Counted from the first letter of the stretch, positions 11,475-20,611 are shown. The stretch: DNA of 64,000 bases from JACCYX01 sp964610045 (GCA_964610045.1 CAZSUN010000005.1:1-64000); one strand, 5' to 3'. Notes: a model not told the origin generated them from the letters alone. A program made the numbers and translations.

Positions 11475-11493
11475 CCGGGTGGCGAAGCAGGGG

Positions 11494-11502
11494 TGTGCTA
11501 GA
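11494..11502 (+). promoter_or_regulatory. Extended -10 element TGCTAGAGT before the CvpA-like gene
   Basis: A TGnTAGAGT element sits 12-20 nt before the ATG at 11514. The predicted start of transcription, near 11509, would give an almost leaderless mRNA. No good -35 is seen. The same TGCTAxA(C/G)T pattern appears before yebC. Confidence 0.4.
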
Positions 11503-11513
11503 GTGGCCGCACC

Positions 11514-12431
11514 ATGATCGCGTCCCTGGCGCTCGACGCCCTCCTCCTTCTCATCCTCATCCTGCTGGTCCCGATCGGGATGTACCGGGGCGGTCTACGC
11601 GAAGTGTGCAGCGCCGCAGGGTTGATGCTGTCGTACCTGGTGGCGGTCGCCTGGTCGGGACGATGGGGTGACTGGCTGTCTGACCAAACCGGAATCGACG
11701 ATGGCGTCTCCCGGTTCGGAGTCGCGGTCCTCACGATGGTGGTGGTCACCGGTGTGGTTGGCTACGGAGCAGCGGCGACGTTCAACTATCATCCCGGGCC
11801 CGGCGGACGACTCTACGGTGGGCTCATCGCCCTGTTTTCCGGAATCCTCTTCCAGGCGGCAATGATCCAGTTCGTGCGGGACGACCTGCACGACGGCAAC
11901 CTGCCCGCGATGATTCGCGAGAGCGTCCTGGCGAGGGTCCTGGCGACCGGTTTCGACAACGTGTTGCTGGGCCTGACCGTGGCGGCCATGCTGGCCACGA
12001 TATTCGGCATGCTGGTGCGGGAGCGGTCGACCGACGACCTGGTCGCGGCCGCACCGGCTCCCACGGCCACGGTACGTCGACCTGCGCCTGTGCCAGTGTC
12101 CGCTCCGGAACCAGACCGGATCGAGCCAACACCCATTGTTCCTGGTGTCGATACCACGGCCAACCTGCGGATTCGCGAGGTGCGCCACTGGGAAGACCAG
12201 GCCCCACCGACCGAAGCCGATCTTCGCTCTGGCTGGACGGAGACCTGGCCCGCCAACGACCGCGCTGCGCCGGTCAGCGGCAGAGGGCGCACCGCCCAGA
12301 CCAGGAGCGGTGGCACACCGCCCAACCGGCAATCATCTCCCGGCGAGGAGGACGTGCTGCGAACCTGGCTGGAGGAAGAGCAGCGCCGGGAATCGGGACA
12401 ACCGCCACGCAACTCCCGGGTGGACGAGTAG
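11514..12431 (+). CDS. CvpA-like integral membrane protein with proline-rich tail
   Basis: The 305-residue protein has about four hydrophobic helices in residues 1-170: LLLLILILLVPIGMYRGG, a second pair near 60-110, and one near 150-165. The layout resembles the CvpA/colicin V production family, whose first helix is followed by a G-x-x-R-G loop (GMYRGGLREV here). Residues from about 175 on are hydrophilic, rich in Pro, Arg and Glu, and low-complexity, probably a disordered cytoplasmic tail. The function is unknown; CvpA proteins are loosely tied to envelope integrity. It follows mak by 39 bp but has its own promoter candidate. Confidence 0.6.
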   Translation: MIASLALDALLLLILILLVPIGMYRGGLREVCSAAGLMLSYLVAVAWSGRWGDWLSDQTGIDDGVSRFGVAVLTMVVVTGVVGYGAAATFNYHPGPGGRLYGGLIALFSGILFQAAMIQFVRDDLHDGNLPAMIRESVLARVLATGFDNVLLGLTVAAMLATIFGMLVRERSTDDLVAAAPAPTATVRRPAPVPVSAPEPDRIEPTPIVPGVDTTANLRIREVRHWEDQAPPTEADLRSGWTETWPANDRAAPVSGRGRTAQTRSGGTPPNRQSSPGEEDVLRTWLEEEQRRESGQPPRNSRVDE

Positions 12432-12932
12432 CCCAGTTCACCACGAAACCGGCTTCACACTCCGGCAATCGGTCGGAATGATTGCCTTCACTGCTACCTG
12501 GCGCACATCTTCCGGTTCCGTGTGTTCATTCATACAGGTGGTATCGCATCACCTGCTGTCTGGTACCTATCCGGCTGATCGTTGCTGGATCTCCCGGTAG
12601 CTGCGAAGCTTGGGTGATTTACCGTTCCGGGCGTGACCTGCTTCGCTGCCTTCGGCTTCGCCTCACGACAGGCTCGGGTCGACCCTGCGATGAACCGCGA
12701 CTATTCACTCGGATTCGGTATGACCCGCGGTTCTCCCGGAGTTCCGTATTTCTGCAGGCGGCTGCCGCCGGTTCGAACCAAACGGCCGTCGTTGGGAAGG
12801 TGGTTCGGCATGGCGCACAGTAGACCTGTTCCTCCACGCCAAGCGTTTGTCAGCAACGGGCCAGATGTCAGCGCGCCCGGTGGATTTCCCACCGGGCGCG
12901 GTTTCACGCAAAGCGGATTGTGAAGCTGGCCG
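12432..12932. other. 501-bp intergenic region with decayed repeat and hairpin
   Basis: This lies between the convergent CvpA-like and MMPL genes. Around 12640-12730 there are decayed fragments resembling the CTCGGAATGAC repeat family. A strong hairpin sits at 12872-12900. The ORFs across it have no recognisable product and no ribosome-binding site, so I see no gene. Confidence 0.6.
12872..12900. terminator. Hairpin CGCGCCCGGTGG / CCACCGGGCGCG near the MMPL stop
   Basis: A perfect 12-bp GC-rich stem with a 5-nt loop lies 33 bp after the stop of the minus-strand MMPL gene and about 440 bp after the CvpA-like gene. No long T-tract follows on either strand, so it may be a hairpin-only terminator or an mRNA-stabilising 3' end. 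Confidence 0.55.
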
Positions 12933-15146
12933 CTATGCGTTCACCGGAACCCCACCGATGGCGGAGGCAGACCGGTCGACCTCAACCTTTGCCTGCGGCG
13001 TGAAGGCGGGGAGGCTGGCGCCTTCGATATCGGCATCGGGCACGATGCGCTCCAGCGCCTTCGGGAACCACCAGGCCCGTTCACCGAGCAGGAACATCAC
13101 GGCCGGCACCAATGTCATCCGGACCACCAGGGCATCGACCAGGACACCGAAGGTGAGGGCGAAGGCAATCGACTTGATGATCGGGTCGTCCATGAGGAAG
13201 AAGCTGCCGAACACGGCCGCCATGATCAGGGCGGCGGCGAGCACGATTCGTCCGCTGTGTTCCAGGCCGCGAATCACAGCGTAGACCGGATCGCCCGAGT
13301 GGTGGTAGTCCTCGCGCATTCGGCTGACCAGGAACACCTCGTAGTCCATCGCCAACCCGAACAGGATGCCGATCAGGATCACCGGAATGAAACTCACGAT
13401 CGGGGCAGTGCTGCTGATACCCAGCAACCCGTTCAGGTGCCCATCCTGGAAGATCCAGACCACCGCGCCAAGCGTGGCGCCAATCGTCAGCAGGAAGCCG
13501 ATGACCGCCTTGACCGGCACCAGGAGCGATCGGAAAGCGATCACCAGCAGCACGATGGCCAGGATGACGATGATGCCGATGAACACCGGAAGCGCATCGG
13601 CGAGTTTCGCCGATATGTCGATCGCCATCGGGGTTGTACCGGTGACGAACGCTTCACCGCCTGCCTGCTCGACGAGTGCGCGCGGCTGATCGCGCAGGCG
13701 CTGCACCAGATCCTCCGTCGCCGGATCGTCAGGCCCGGTGAAGGGCACGATGCTCATGAGCGCGACCGAACCGGACTGGCTGAAGGTTGCCGGTGCGACC
13801 ATCGCCACGTTCGGATCCTGGGCGATCAGGGCGGCAACATCGTCAACCACCTGTTGCCGGTTTGCCTCCGGGATGTTCTCGACATCGACCACCGAAATGA
13901 TCGTCGCGTTGAAGCCTTCGCCGAATCCTTCGGTCAGCAATGAGTAGCTCTGGTATGCGGTCGTCTCGACCGGCTGCGTTTCGTTGCTGGGAAGACCGAG
14001 CCGCATGTGCGTCATGGGCACGGCGCAGACGATCAGGAGCGCCACGCCGATGGCCAGAACGACGGCGGGAGCCTTCTGGATAGTGCGGGCCCACGTCAGG
14101 AAGATCGATGGGTGGTGAGCGGTGTGATCGTGGCCCTCGGCATGCGTCTTCTTCGGCCGCAGGCGTTCCCCGGCAAATCCCAGCAAGGCCGGGACGAGGG
14201 TAAGGGCGATCAGGACGGCCACGACGACGGTTCCGGCGGCGGCGATGCCCATGGCCGAGAGGAACGGAATGCCTACCGCCGACAGCGAAGTGAGCGCGAT
14301 CACCACAGTGAGGCCGGCGAAAACGACGGCGCTACCAGCGGTGCCGATGGCGCGGCTGGCAGCCTCATGGATGGGCATGCCAGGTTGGCGCAGGAGTTCC
14401 CGGTGACGAGCGACGATGAAGAGCGCGTAATCGATACTGACGGCGAGGCCGATCATCGTGGCGAGGGTTGTGGTGGTGCTCGAGAGATCGAAGAACCGCG
14501 ACGCGATCTGCACGCCCATGATGCCAACACCGACGCCAATCAGCGCGGTCAGGATCGGCAGGCCGGCCGCGATCAGTGAACCGAGCGTCACCAGCATCAC
14601 CACGAAGGCGATGGCGACGCCGATCAACTCCGATGCGCCGGACTCCACTTCGGCTTCGGCCATGGCCGAGCCGGTGAACTCCACCTGGTACCCAGCGTCC
14701 TGCAGCGGTTCGGTCGCCGTTTCCACGGCATCCCGCTGCACGGAAGTTACGTCGGTTGGTATGCCAACCATCACGACATCGAAGAACCCGATGTCCTGGC
14801 TTTGGGAAACGGTAAGGTCCTGTACCCCGGCAACGCCGTCGATCGCCGAGATATCGTCGCGGACCACGCCTATCGCGTCCTGCGCCGCGCCATCGACAAG
14901 GGAAGAGCCGGCCGGCGCTGCCAGCACCACCCGGATCGTACCGCCGTTGGCGGCAGGGTATTCCTCTGCCAGGAGGTCCTGCGCCCGCTGGGCTTCGATC
15001 CCGGGAATGGACAGTTCGTTCGAGAGTTCGCCCTTGAAGGCTGTGCCCAGTACGACAACACTCACGAGGAGCGCGAGCCAAAGGGTGAGGACCAGCTTTC
15101 GATGCTGGACACAGTACCGTGCAAGGGCATAGAGCCGGCGTGCCAT
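12933..15146 (-). CDS. MMPL/RND-family membrane transporter
   Basis: This 737-residue protein has the MMPL architecture. One helix near residue 20 is followed by a ~130-residue extracytoplasmic domain, then five or six helices. A second helix near 370, a second soluble domain and a last helix block complete the pattern. The paired functional motifs are GLAVSIDYALFIVARHRE (after helix 4) and GLAMDYEVFLVSRMRED (after helix 10), whose Asp-Tyr pairs relay protons in the family. Such proteins export lipids, pigments or drugs. It is divergent from a TetR gene 99 bp away and is probably its target. Confidence 0.92.
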   Translation of the reverse strand: MARRLYALARYCVQHRKLVLTLWLALLVSVVVLGTAFKGELSNELSIPGIEAQRAQDLLAEEYPAANGGTIRVVLAAPAGSSLVDGAAQDAIGVVRDDISAIDGVAGVQDLTVSQSQDIGFFDVVMVGIPTDVTSVQRDAVETATEPLQDAGYQVEFTGSAMAEAEVESGASELIGVAIAFVVMLVTLGSLIAAGLPILTALIGVGVGIMGVQIASRFFDLSSTTTTLATMIGLAVSIDYALFIVARHRELLRQPGMPIHEAASRAIGTAGSAVVFAGLTVVIALTSLSAVGIPFLSAMGIAAAGTVVVAVLIALTLVPALLGFAGERLRPKKTHAEGHDHTAHHPSIFLTWARTIQKAPAVVLAIGVALLIVCAVPMTHMRLGLPSNETQPVETTAYQSYSLLTEGFGEGFNATIISVVDVENIPEANRQQVVDDVAALIAQDPNVAMVAPATFSQSGSVALMSIVPFTGPDDPATEDLVQRLRDQPRALVEQAGGEAFVTGTTPMAIDISAKLADALPVFIGIIVILAIVLLVIAFRSLLVPVKAVIGFLLTIGATLGAVVWIFQDGHLNGLLGISSTAPIVSFIPVILIGILFGLAMDYEVFLVSRMREDYHHSGDPVYAVIRGLEHSGRIVLAAALIMAAVFGSFFLMDDPIIKSIAFALTFGVLVDALVVRMTLVPAVMFLLGERAWWFPKALERIVPDADIEGASLPAFTPQAKVEVDRSASAIGGVPVNA

Positions 15147-15209
15147 GGTGACTCCTGTAAGGTGAGGGACAGCGTGAGAATCACGCCGTCACCTACGATA
15201 CACGAATAT

Positions 15210-15223
15210 GCAGTACACTGCAA
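15210..15223. promoter_or_regulatory. Palindromic operator candidate TGCAGTACACTGCA
   Basis: Perfect 6-bp arms TGCAGT and ACTGCA flank a 2-bp centre, and the dyad extends outward as ATA...AATAT. It lies between the MMPL start (15146, minus) and the TetR start (15246, plus), where a TetR dimer could repress both genes. The AT-rich flanks stand out from the surrounding GC-rich DNA. Confidence 0.6.
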
Positions 15224-15245
15224 ATATGCAATGCCACGCAAACAT

Positions 15246-15890
15246 ATGCGGGTAGCGGATCAAGCGGAGACGAGTGCAGTGGCCGAAGCGACGTTGCGGG
15301 AACGAAACAAGGCAAAACGGCGCGACGCGATCATTGACGCGGCGATTCGGCTGTTCGGTGAGAAGGGGTATACGGAAACCACGATACCCGACATCGCCGA
15401 ACTGGCCGAAGTCGCTCCGCGTACGGTGTCGCTCCACTTCCCGGCCAAGCTCGATATCGTGCGAGCGGATATCGGGAACGCGGGCCGGCGTTTCGAGGAG
15501 AGCTTCGCGCGACGAACGCCGGACCAAACCGCGCTCGATGTGTCCGTACTCTGGATTCGCTCATGGCTGCTGGATCCGCTCGACGCACAAGCTCGTGCCC
15601 GGCTCAGGATGTATGCCGCAAACGAAGAACTGAGCGCGCTGGTTGCCATGGAGATCATCGAGATCATCGACGCTGCCATCAATGCCGATCCGGAGTTGCT
15701 GGCCCAAATCGGCGACCCGGTTGACCGCCATATCATCGGGGCGGCGCTGGCCGGTGTCGTGCGGCATCTCGCCTCGGTGACGGAACCGCAGGCGTTCGAG
15801 CATGAGTTCGCGAGGGTACGGCTCTTCTTTGCCGGCGGCGTGGCGGCCCTCCATGACTGCGAAGCTCCAGTTCCACTACGACCATTGTGA
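15246..15890 (+). CDS. TetR-family transcriptional regulator
   Basis: This 214-residue protein has an N-terminal TetR helix-turn-helix: RRDAIIDAAIRLFGEKGYTE, then TIPDIAELAEVAPRTVSLHFPAK. The usual Y of the recognition helix (S-x-Y-x-H-F) is replaced by Leu (TVSLHFPAK). The ligand domain is divergent, as is normal. The frame is open upstream into the MMPL gene, but the first TetR-like residues begin near the ATG at 15246; an ATG 15 nt earlier is possible. By position it should control the divergent MMPL exporter and itself through the palindrome at 15210-15223. Confidence 0.88.
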   Translation: MRVADQAETSAVAEATLRERNKAKRRDAIIDAAIRLFGEKGYTETTIPDIAELAEVAPRTVSLHFPAKLDIVRADIGNAGRRFEESFARRTPDQTALDVSVLWIRSWLLDPLDAQARARLRMYAANEELSALVAMEIIEIIDAAINADPELLAQIGDPVDRHIIGAALAGVVRHLASVTEPQAFEHEFARVRLFFAGGVAALHDCEAPVPLRPL

Positions 15891-15911
15891 CGGGAGGGGT
15901 TCTCCTGCAGG

Positions 15912-16727
15912 CTAAGGAATCTGCACCATTGATGTCCATGCCGGCAATCTGAGCACACCGTCCCGGAACTCCATCCGGGCCGTATCTCCCGGAAAGATCC
16001 GGACCAGCGTGGTCTCCGCCGACGCTGATTCCGTCCCGAAATCGATGTCCCGGAGGTTCGACTGGTTGGTGGCGATGGCCGCCTGTGGCATCCGGCTGCT
16101 GGCGACGGCCACATCCCCGGCGGGCGCGAGCGCAAGCGCCGACGATATGTCGCCGTGGTTCGCGATGACGTCCAGCGACGGTGCGATCGCAACGACCAGA
16201 TCATTGACGCGCAGGTGCGCGATCCAGCCAGATCCATTCATGTCCGCCGTCGAGCCGGTGGGCGTGAACTCAATGGAGATGCTTCCGAGACGAAGGTGGA
16301 GGCCATCGCCGATTGCGCGGCGCAGCCCTGATTGGGGCGTGTCGCCGGTGTTGAGTACGATCGTGAGTGACGGGGCAAGCTGGTCGGAAGTTTGCTCGTC
16401 GAGTCCAGCAAGCGATTCCTGATTGCCAGCGACGATATCCACTCCGGGACGCCAGGCGCCGAGGAGTGCCGCAATGTCGGCGGGATCGGCCACCGGCGTG
16501 TTGCCAGCCAGGATCAGGGCGCGGCGAGAGCGGTGCTCAACCAGCACGACCTGCCAGTCGTCATCACCGATTGCCAGAATCTGGGGATGACGCCCTCGGG
16601 CCAGGACCGACAATCCGGTGAACCAGGCACCGCCGAAGAGACCTGCGGCAAGACCGGTGACAACCACCGAGCGACGGCTGCTCCGTTCGCCGGCGGGTTG
16701 GTGGCCGGACGGTGGCGCAACCATCAC
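15912..16727 (-). CDS. Unknown membrane-anchored protein, third gene of the rsmA-ispE operon
   Basis: This 271-residue protein has one N-terminal helix (VVVTGLAAGLFGGAWFTGLSVLA, about 20-43), then an extracytoplasmic or periplasm-like domain. It is translationally coupled to ispE by a 4-nt overlap. The order of strands (a start like QILAIGDDDWQVVLVE, later GLHLRLGSISIEFTPTG and DGVLRLP) recalls the C-terminal metallo-beta-lactamase-like domain of ComEC, but no HxHxDH-type metal ligands are present. A degenerate MBL fold is my inference from the pattern only. No function is assigned. Confidence 0.65.
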   Translation of the reverse strand: MMVAPPSGHQPAGERSSRRSVVVTGLAAGLFGGAWFTGLSVLARGRHPQILAIGDDDWQVVLVEHRSRRALILAGNTPVADPADIAALLGAWRPGVDIVAGNQESLAGLDEQTSDQLAPSLTIVLNTGDTPQSGLRRAIGDGLHLRLGSISIEFTPTGSTADMNGSGWIAHLRVNDLVVAIAPSLDVIANHGDISSALALAPAGDVAVASSRMPQAAIATNQSNLRDIDFGTESASAETTLVRIFPGDTARMEFRDGVLRLPAWTSMVQIP

Positions 16728-17596
16728 CCAGGCTCCGGCGATGCGGCCGTTTGGACCGAGTGGAAGTTCAACCAGTGCCCGAAGGATGCCTGGAGTTCGC
16801 CAATCAGGGCCTCGTGTTGCGGTTGCTCAATGATGACGTAGTGACACGGGCCAGCCCCGCTCAACGCCCACGTCACCCCGAGACCGTCGAGCCGGGCCTG
16901 AAGCTCGCCCATCCGTGTATCGATGGTACCAAGCGCCCGGCTGAAGGCATTGCGGAGGTGGGACCGGTCGAGTGCTGCGGTGGAGGCAAGGAGCCGGACT
17001 GTGTCATCAACAGCCGTGCCATCGCTGAAATCAGAAGGCGCCAGGAGGGAATACAGTGTGGCCGTCTTGGCCGGAATTCGCAGCGCGGGCACGACCAGCA
17101 ACAGGTCGAGCGAGCTGGCGACAACTGGTTCCAGTTCCACGCCGCGTCCAGACGCGAGCGCAACCGGTGCGCCCAGGAAGAAGGGCACATCGCTGCCGAT
17201 CGTGGCCGCGATCCGGGTCAGGGCGGGGGAGTCCAGCTGACCGCCAGCAATCCTGTTGGCGGCTATGAGCGCGGCTGCGGCGTTGCTGCTGGCACCGCCG
17301 AGTCCGGCGGCGACCGGGATGTGTTTCTCCAGCGACCAGGTGACGGAAGGAAATCCGGGCAATCGCACTCGGAATGCCGTCAGTGCGGTGTCGACGAGGT
17401 TTGACTCGACGCCGTCCACGGGAGGGGAAGGCGGCAGCCGTGTTGGATCGAGCCCAACGTGCAACGTATCGTGGAGTGTCACCCGCGCCATCACGGTGCG
17501 GATCTCATGGTACCCATCAGGGCGTTTGCCGAGGATCTCCAGCCCGAGATTGACCTTGGCGGGAGATACCAGCGTCACCGCACCCTCTCCGTTCAC
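16724..17596 (-). CDS. ispE: 4-diphosphocytidyl-2-C-methyl-D-erythritol kinase
   Basis: This GHMP kinase is 290 residues, the normal IspE length. The N-terminal SPAKVNLGLEILGKRPDGYH supplies the catalytic Lys and substrate contacts. The glycine-rich ATP loop is PVAAGLGGASSNAAA near residues 94-108, the catalytic Asp lies in TIGSDVPFFL, and the third GHMP motif is LSGAGPCHYVI. It phosphorylates CDP-methylerythritol in the non-mevalonate isoprenoid pathway in the cytoplasm. The overlaps with rsmA upstream and the unknown gene downstream are each 4 nt. The rsmA-ispE pairing is common in bacteria. Confidence 0.95.
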   Translation of the reverse strand: MNGEGAVTLVSPAKVNLGLEILGKRPDGYHEIRTVMARVTLHDTLHVGLDPTRLPPSPPVDGVESNLVDTALTAFRVRLPGFPSVTWSLEKHIPVAAGLGGASSNAAAALIAANRIAGGQLDSPALTRIAATIGSDVPFFLGAPVALASGRGVELEPVVASSLDLLLVVPALRIPAKTATLYSLLAPSDFSDGTAVDDTVRLLASTAALDRSHLRNAFSRALGTIDTRMGELQARLDGLGVTWALSGAGPCHYVIIEQPQHEALIGELQASFGHWLNFHSVQTAASPEPG

Positions 17597-18444
17597 TGAT
17601 CCAGCCGTTCCGTGATGGCGATCCAGTCCTGGAGACTCAGGTTTTGTGGCCGGAGTGTCGGATCGAGCCCGGCACTGGCCAGGATCCGGTCAACGTCCTG
17701 TTTGGGGTGTCCCAACCCCTGCGACAGGCCATTGCTGATGGTTTTGCGCTTACGCTGGAAGGCCATGGTGGCAAGCCGGAACACGGCGGCAGCCTGGTCG
17801 TGATCGAGCAGCGGCTGGTCACGGACCTGCAGGCGGACGACGGACGACTCGACGTTCGGTTCCGGCCAGAAGGCCTCCGGTGGTACATGGAAGGCGAGAT
17901 TAGCCTCGGCATGAATGACCCGCGCCAGGGTCAGGAGCGACATGTCCGGCGGCTCGGCGACGAGGCGCTCCGCCACTTCCCGCTGCAACATCACGGTCAT
18001 CTCCCGTGGCGCGTGATCCGCCTCGAGGAAACGTCGGACGATATGCGTCCCGGTACTGTACGGGAGATTCGCAACCAGGACATAGTCGTCCGGCAGGAGG
18101 GAGGAGATATCGATCTGCAAGGCATTGCCTTCGACGACCGTGACGTTTGACAGGCCGGCAAGGTCCTGATCGAGGAATGCCTTCAGGTCGCGATCGAGCT
18201 CGACGGCAACGACCTGCGCCGCGGTTGCCGCCAGGGCTCGGGTCAACATGCCCATGCCAGGCCCAATCTCGAGCACCGTCTGGCCGAGGGCGATTCCGGC
18301 TGACTCCGCGATGGCGTCAGCGACATCGGGCTCAACGAGGAAATTCTGGCCCATCGCCCGTGAAGGCCGTATGCCATTGGCGCGCAGGATCGAAATCCAG
18401 TCCTCGCGGCGACGCTCCGAATGGCCGGAATCGTTGTTGGTCAT
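17593..18444 (-). CDS. rsmA: 16S rRNA (adenine1518/1519-N6)-dimethyltransferase RsmA (KsgA)
   Basis: The protein is 283 residues from the ATG at 18444; an upstream GTG at 18471 would add nine. It opens with the RsmA hallmark RPSRAMGQNFLVEPDVADAI. SAM motif I is VLEIGPGMGMLTRAL, the acidic ribose contact is VAVELDRDL, and the catalytic NLPY is in VANLPYSTGTHI. The C-terminal FQRKRKTISNGL is also typical. It dimethylates two adjacent adenines in the 16S rRNA 3' hairpin during 30S maturation. It heads the rsmA-ispE-unknown operon. Confidence 0.95.
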   Translation of the reverse strand: MTNNDSGHSERRREDWISILRANGIRPSRAMGQNFLVEPDVADAIAESAGIALGQTVLEIGPGMGMLTRALAATAAQVVAVELDRDLKAFLDQDLAGLSNVTVVEGNALQIDISSLLPDDYVLVANLPYSTGTHIVRRFLEADHAPREMTVMLQREVAERLVAEPPDMSLLTLARVIHAEANLAFHVPPEAFWPEPNVESSVVRLQVRDQPLLDHDQAAAVFRLATMAFQRKRKTISNGLSQGLGHPKQDVDRILASAGLDPTLRPQNLSLQDWIAITERLDQ

Positions 18445-18551
18445 TGGTTGTTGGTACCTGCCGGCTGTCACCCGCCAGGCAAACGGACGGGGAACTACAA
18501 TCTGGTCGTGGCGCCGAGCGCCGTCGTTCTCGCGATTGAATCATACGGGGG

Positions 18552-18935
18552 TTGAGCTTGACACACTACCGGAGCGCGGCGGAGTCCCGCGAAGCAGGCA
18601 TCACCTACCATCTGGTGCCAGTGCCGGTCTGGGAGGCCAACGAGGGCGAAGCGACCTACGTGCCGGAGGCGTACGACGCCGATGGCTTTATCCACTGCAC
18701 GAACGGCATCGACGAGATCGTGGTGGTCGGCAATCTTTTTTACCAGGGCGATCCGAGACCGTTCCAGGTACTCGCGCTCGACATGAACCAGATCGCACCA
18801 GAGGCTCGCTACGACGCACCCGGAGAGGTCTACCCGCACATCTACGGTCCGCTCAACACCGACTCTGTGGTCGCGATCTTCCCGGTCATGCGGGACGCAG
18901 ACGGCGTATTCGTGGATGTCGGCACGAGCCAGTGA
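18552..18935 (+). CDS. DUF952 family protein
   Basis: The 127-residue protein matches the DUF952 pattern: ITYHLVPVPVWEA at the start, then YDADGFIHCTNGIDE and, near the end, YPHIYGPLNTDSVVAI. Members are small cytoplasmic proteins with an ADP-ribosyltransferase-like fold proposed by others; no activity is established here. The start is TTG at 18552 behind ACGGGGG; a second TTG at 18558 is an alternative. It is divergent from rsmA (107 bp between the starts), with no obvious operon partner. Confidence 0.8.
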   Translation: MSLTHYRSAAESREAGITYHLVPVPVWEANEGEATYVPEAYDADGFIHCTNGIDEIVVVGNLFYQGDPRPFQVLALDMNQIAPEARYDAPGEVYPHIYGPLNTDSVVAIFPVMRDADGVFVDVGTSQ

Positions 18936-19323
18936 GCGGCAGCGCACCGGACAGTGCGGTACACTGCCCCGACGACGACTCCGAACGTTGGCTGGACGCT
19001 CGAAGCCATGGCGCACTCCGGATTTCCAATTCAGGCCTTCACCTTGCCGGAATGTCGCCTGTACCTCACCTTGATCGAGCCAGCGGGAACTGTCGACACC
19101 TTCACATCGGTATGTCAACAAGCCTGGTTGTGGCATGGCTGCGGAATGAACCATCGAACACGGCCGGATTGCAGGAGTCTCCTGGCGAGTTCCTCGTTTG
19201 GTTGCGGGGGCGATGGCGCATTTCGGCCACAGCGCGGGCGCGGGGGATGGCGCATTGGCGATCGACCAGGTACTCGTGGGCGCATGGAGGAACACGTCTT
19301 CCTCCTGGTGGCGGTGGTTGAGC

Positions 19324-19632
19324 ATGGTCATGCAGACCGGAGACGGGTTCGAGCAACCTGAATCATTTACCTGGCGTCAGGGGAAGGACCAAATCAGGCT
19401 GACGCGGGCGGGGGATTCCTGGCAGGTCTCGTTCCTGACCCAGGGCCGCCTGATGGGACCTCGTCAGACGGTCTACGAGGCCATCCATCGTCAGGCGAAG
19501 TTCGCCGCGTGGGATGTTATGGCCAAGGTGATCTCGGTTTCCCACGACGAGGAAATCGGCGTCGAAGTGGCGGTCCAGGCCGCCCAATGGATGCGCCGCG
19601 AAGAGTCGGCGTCTCCGCATTCGCGTGCCTGA
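19324..19632 (+). CDS. Small hypothetical protein upstream of mutM
   Basis: I do not recognise this 102-residue protein. I chose the ATG at 19324 because the longer open frame upstream is unlike a protein; the ATG at 19330 is an alternative. It has a hydrophilic core with alternating strands (KDQIRLTRAGDSWQVSFLTQG) and a helical second half (VYEAIHRQAKFAAWDVMAKV). Its stop overlaps the mutM GTG start by 8 nt, which suggests coupled translation and supports it being real. The gap 18936-19323 upstream shows no other gene. Confidence 0.5.
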   Translation: MVMQTGDGFEQPESFTWRQGKDQIRLTRAGDSWQVSFLTQGRLMGPRQTVYEAIHRQAKFAAWDVMAKVISVSHDEEIGVEVAVQAAQWMRREESASPHSRA

Positions 19633-20488
19633 ACTTCCCGAGGTTGAAACCGCACGCCGGTACCTCGAGCGTGGTCTCAGCGGGAAGCGAATCACCGCCA
19701 TTGATGTCGGTCTTGACAAGCTCCTCCGCGACTCACCGCTACCGGATCTTCAGGTGCTGGTGGGGAGAATGTTGCGGGCGGCGGATCGCCGGGCCAAGGT
19801 CCTGATTCTGCATTTCGATGACAACCTGAGCCTGCTGGTACACCTCAAGCTTGCCGGGCAGGTGGCCGTGATGCTGCCGGACGGTTCGCGCCTGGTGGCC
19901 GGGCATCCAGTCCCGGATCCGGCGGGTCCATATCCTCACAAAACCACCCACATCACGTTCCGGCTCGAAGACGGCACCATCGCCTGGTTCAGCGATGTTC
20001 GCCAGTTCGGCTGGTTCCGGCTGATGCCGAGCAATGATGTGGAAGCCGCCATCGCCGCATTCGGGTTCGGACCCGAAGGGACGGAGGTCCTTGACACTGC
20101 GGTGCTCGGCGCGGTGTTCGCACGGCGCGGCATTCCCGTGAAAACGCTGTTGCTCGACCAGTCATTCATCGCCGGACTCGGCAACATCTACGTCGACGAA
20201 GTCCTGTTCAGGGCCAGGGTTCACCCCGCGACGGCGGCGAATGCGGTATCGGCAATCAAGCGCCGGCGCATCCTGGAGGCGGTGCCAAAGGTCCTGGCTG
20301 CCGGGATCGCCCAGGGCGGTGCGAAGATCATCCACAATCGTGCATTCCCGGTTGACGGATTTCCGGCGGTGCATGGCAGATCGGGTGTACCGTGTTTCGT
20401 TTGCGGAACCACGATCGAGAAGATTCGCGTCGGCGGTCGTGGCACGTATTTCTGCCCGAAATGCCAGAAAGCGCCGGTCGACCGATAG
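19625..20488 (+). CDS. mutM: Formamidopyrimidine-DNA glycosylase (Fpg/MutM)
   Basis: This 287-residue protein starts with the invariant PELPEVE after the GTG; Pro2 is the Schiff-base nucleophile and Glu3 the general acid. The beta-hairpin Lys is in DRRAKVLIL. The helix-two-turn-helix segment (DQSFIAGLGNIYVDEVLFRA) and the C-terminal zinc finger with four Cys (PCFVCGTTI ... YFCPKCQ) are intact, including the finger Arg in GGRGTYF. It removes 8-oxoguanine and other oxidised purines and nicks the strand. It is translationally coupled to the small gene before it. Confidence 0.96.
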   Translation: MPELPEVETARRYLERGLSGKRITAIDVGLDKLLRDSPLPDLQVLVGRMLRAADRRAKVLILHFDDNLSLLVHLKLAGQVAVMLPDGSRLVAGHPVPDPAGPYPHKTTHITFRLEDGTIAWFSDVRQFGWFRLMPSNDVEAAIAAFGFGPEGTEVLDTAVLGAVFARRGIPVKTLLLDQSFIAGLGNIYVDEVLFRARVHPATAANAVSAIKRRRILEAVPKVLAAGIAQGGAKIIHNRAFPVDGFPAVHGRSGVPCFVCGTTIEKIRVGGRGTYFCPKCQKAPVDR

Positions 20489-20611
20489 GGTCTTTGCCTA
20501 GCAGTCCGTTCAACTGCCACAAGCGACGCTCTTTGTGTCACTTCGACGACGACGGAGGAGAAATCCCCCGGCCAAGCCGGTACCAAGAACTCCTTTTACC
20601 GCCTGCGGCGG

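Noticed and set aside
12765..12790. GGTTCGAACC resembling a tRNA T-loop
   Set aside because: No acceptor, D or anticodon stems can be built around it.
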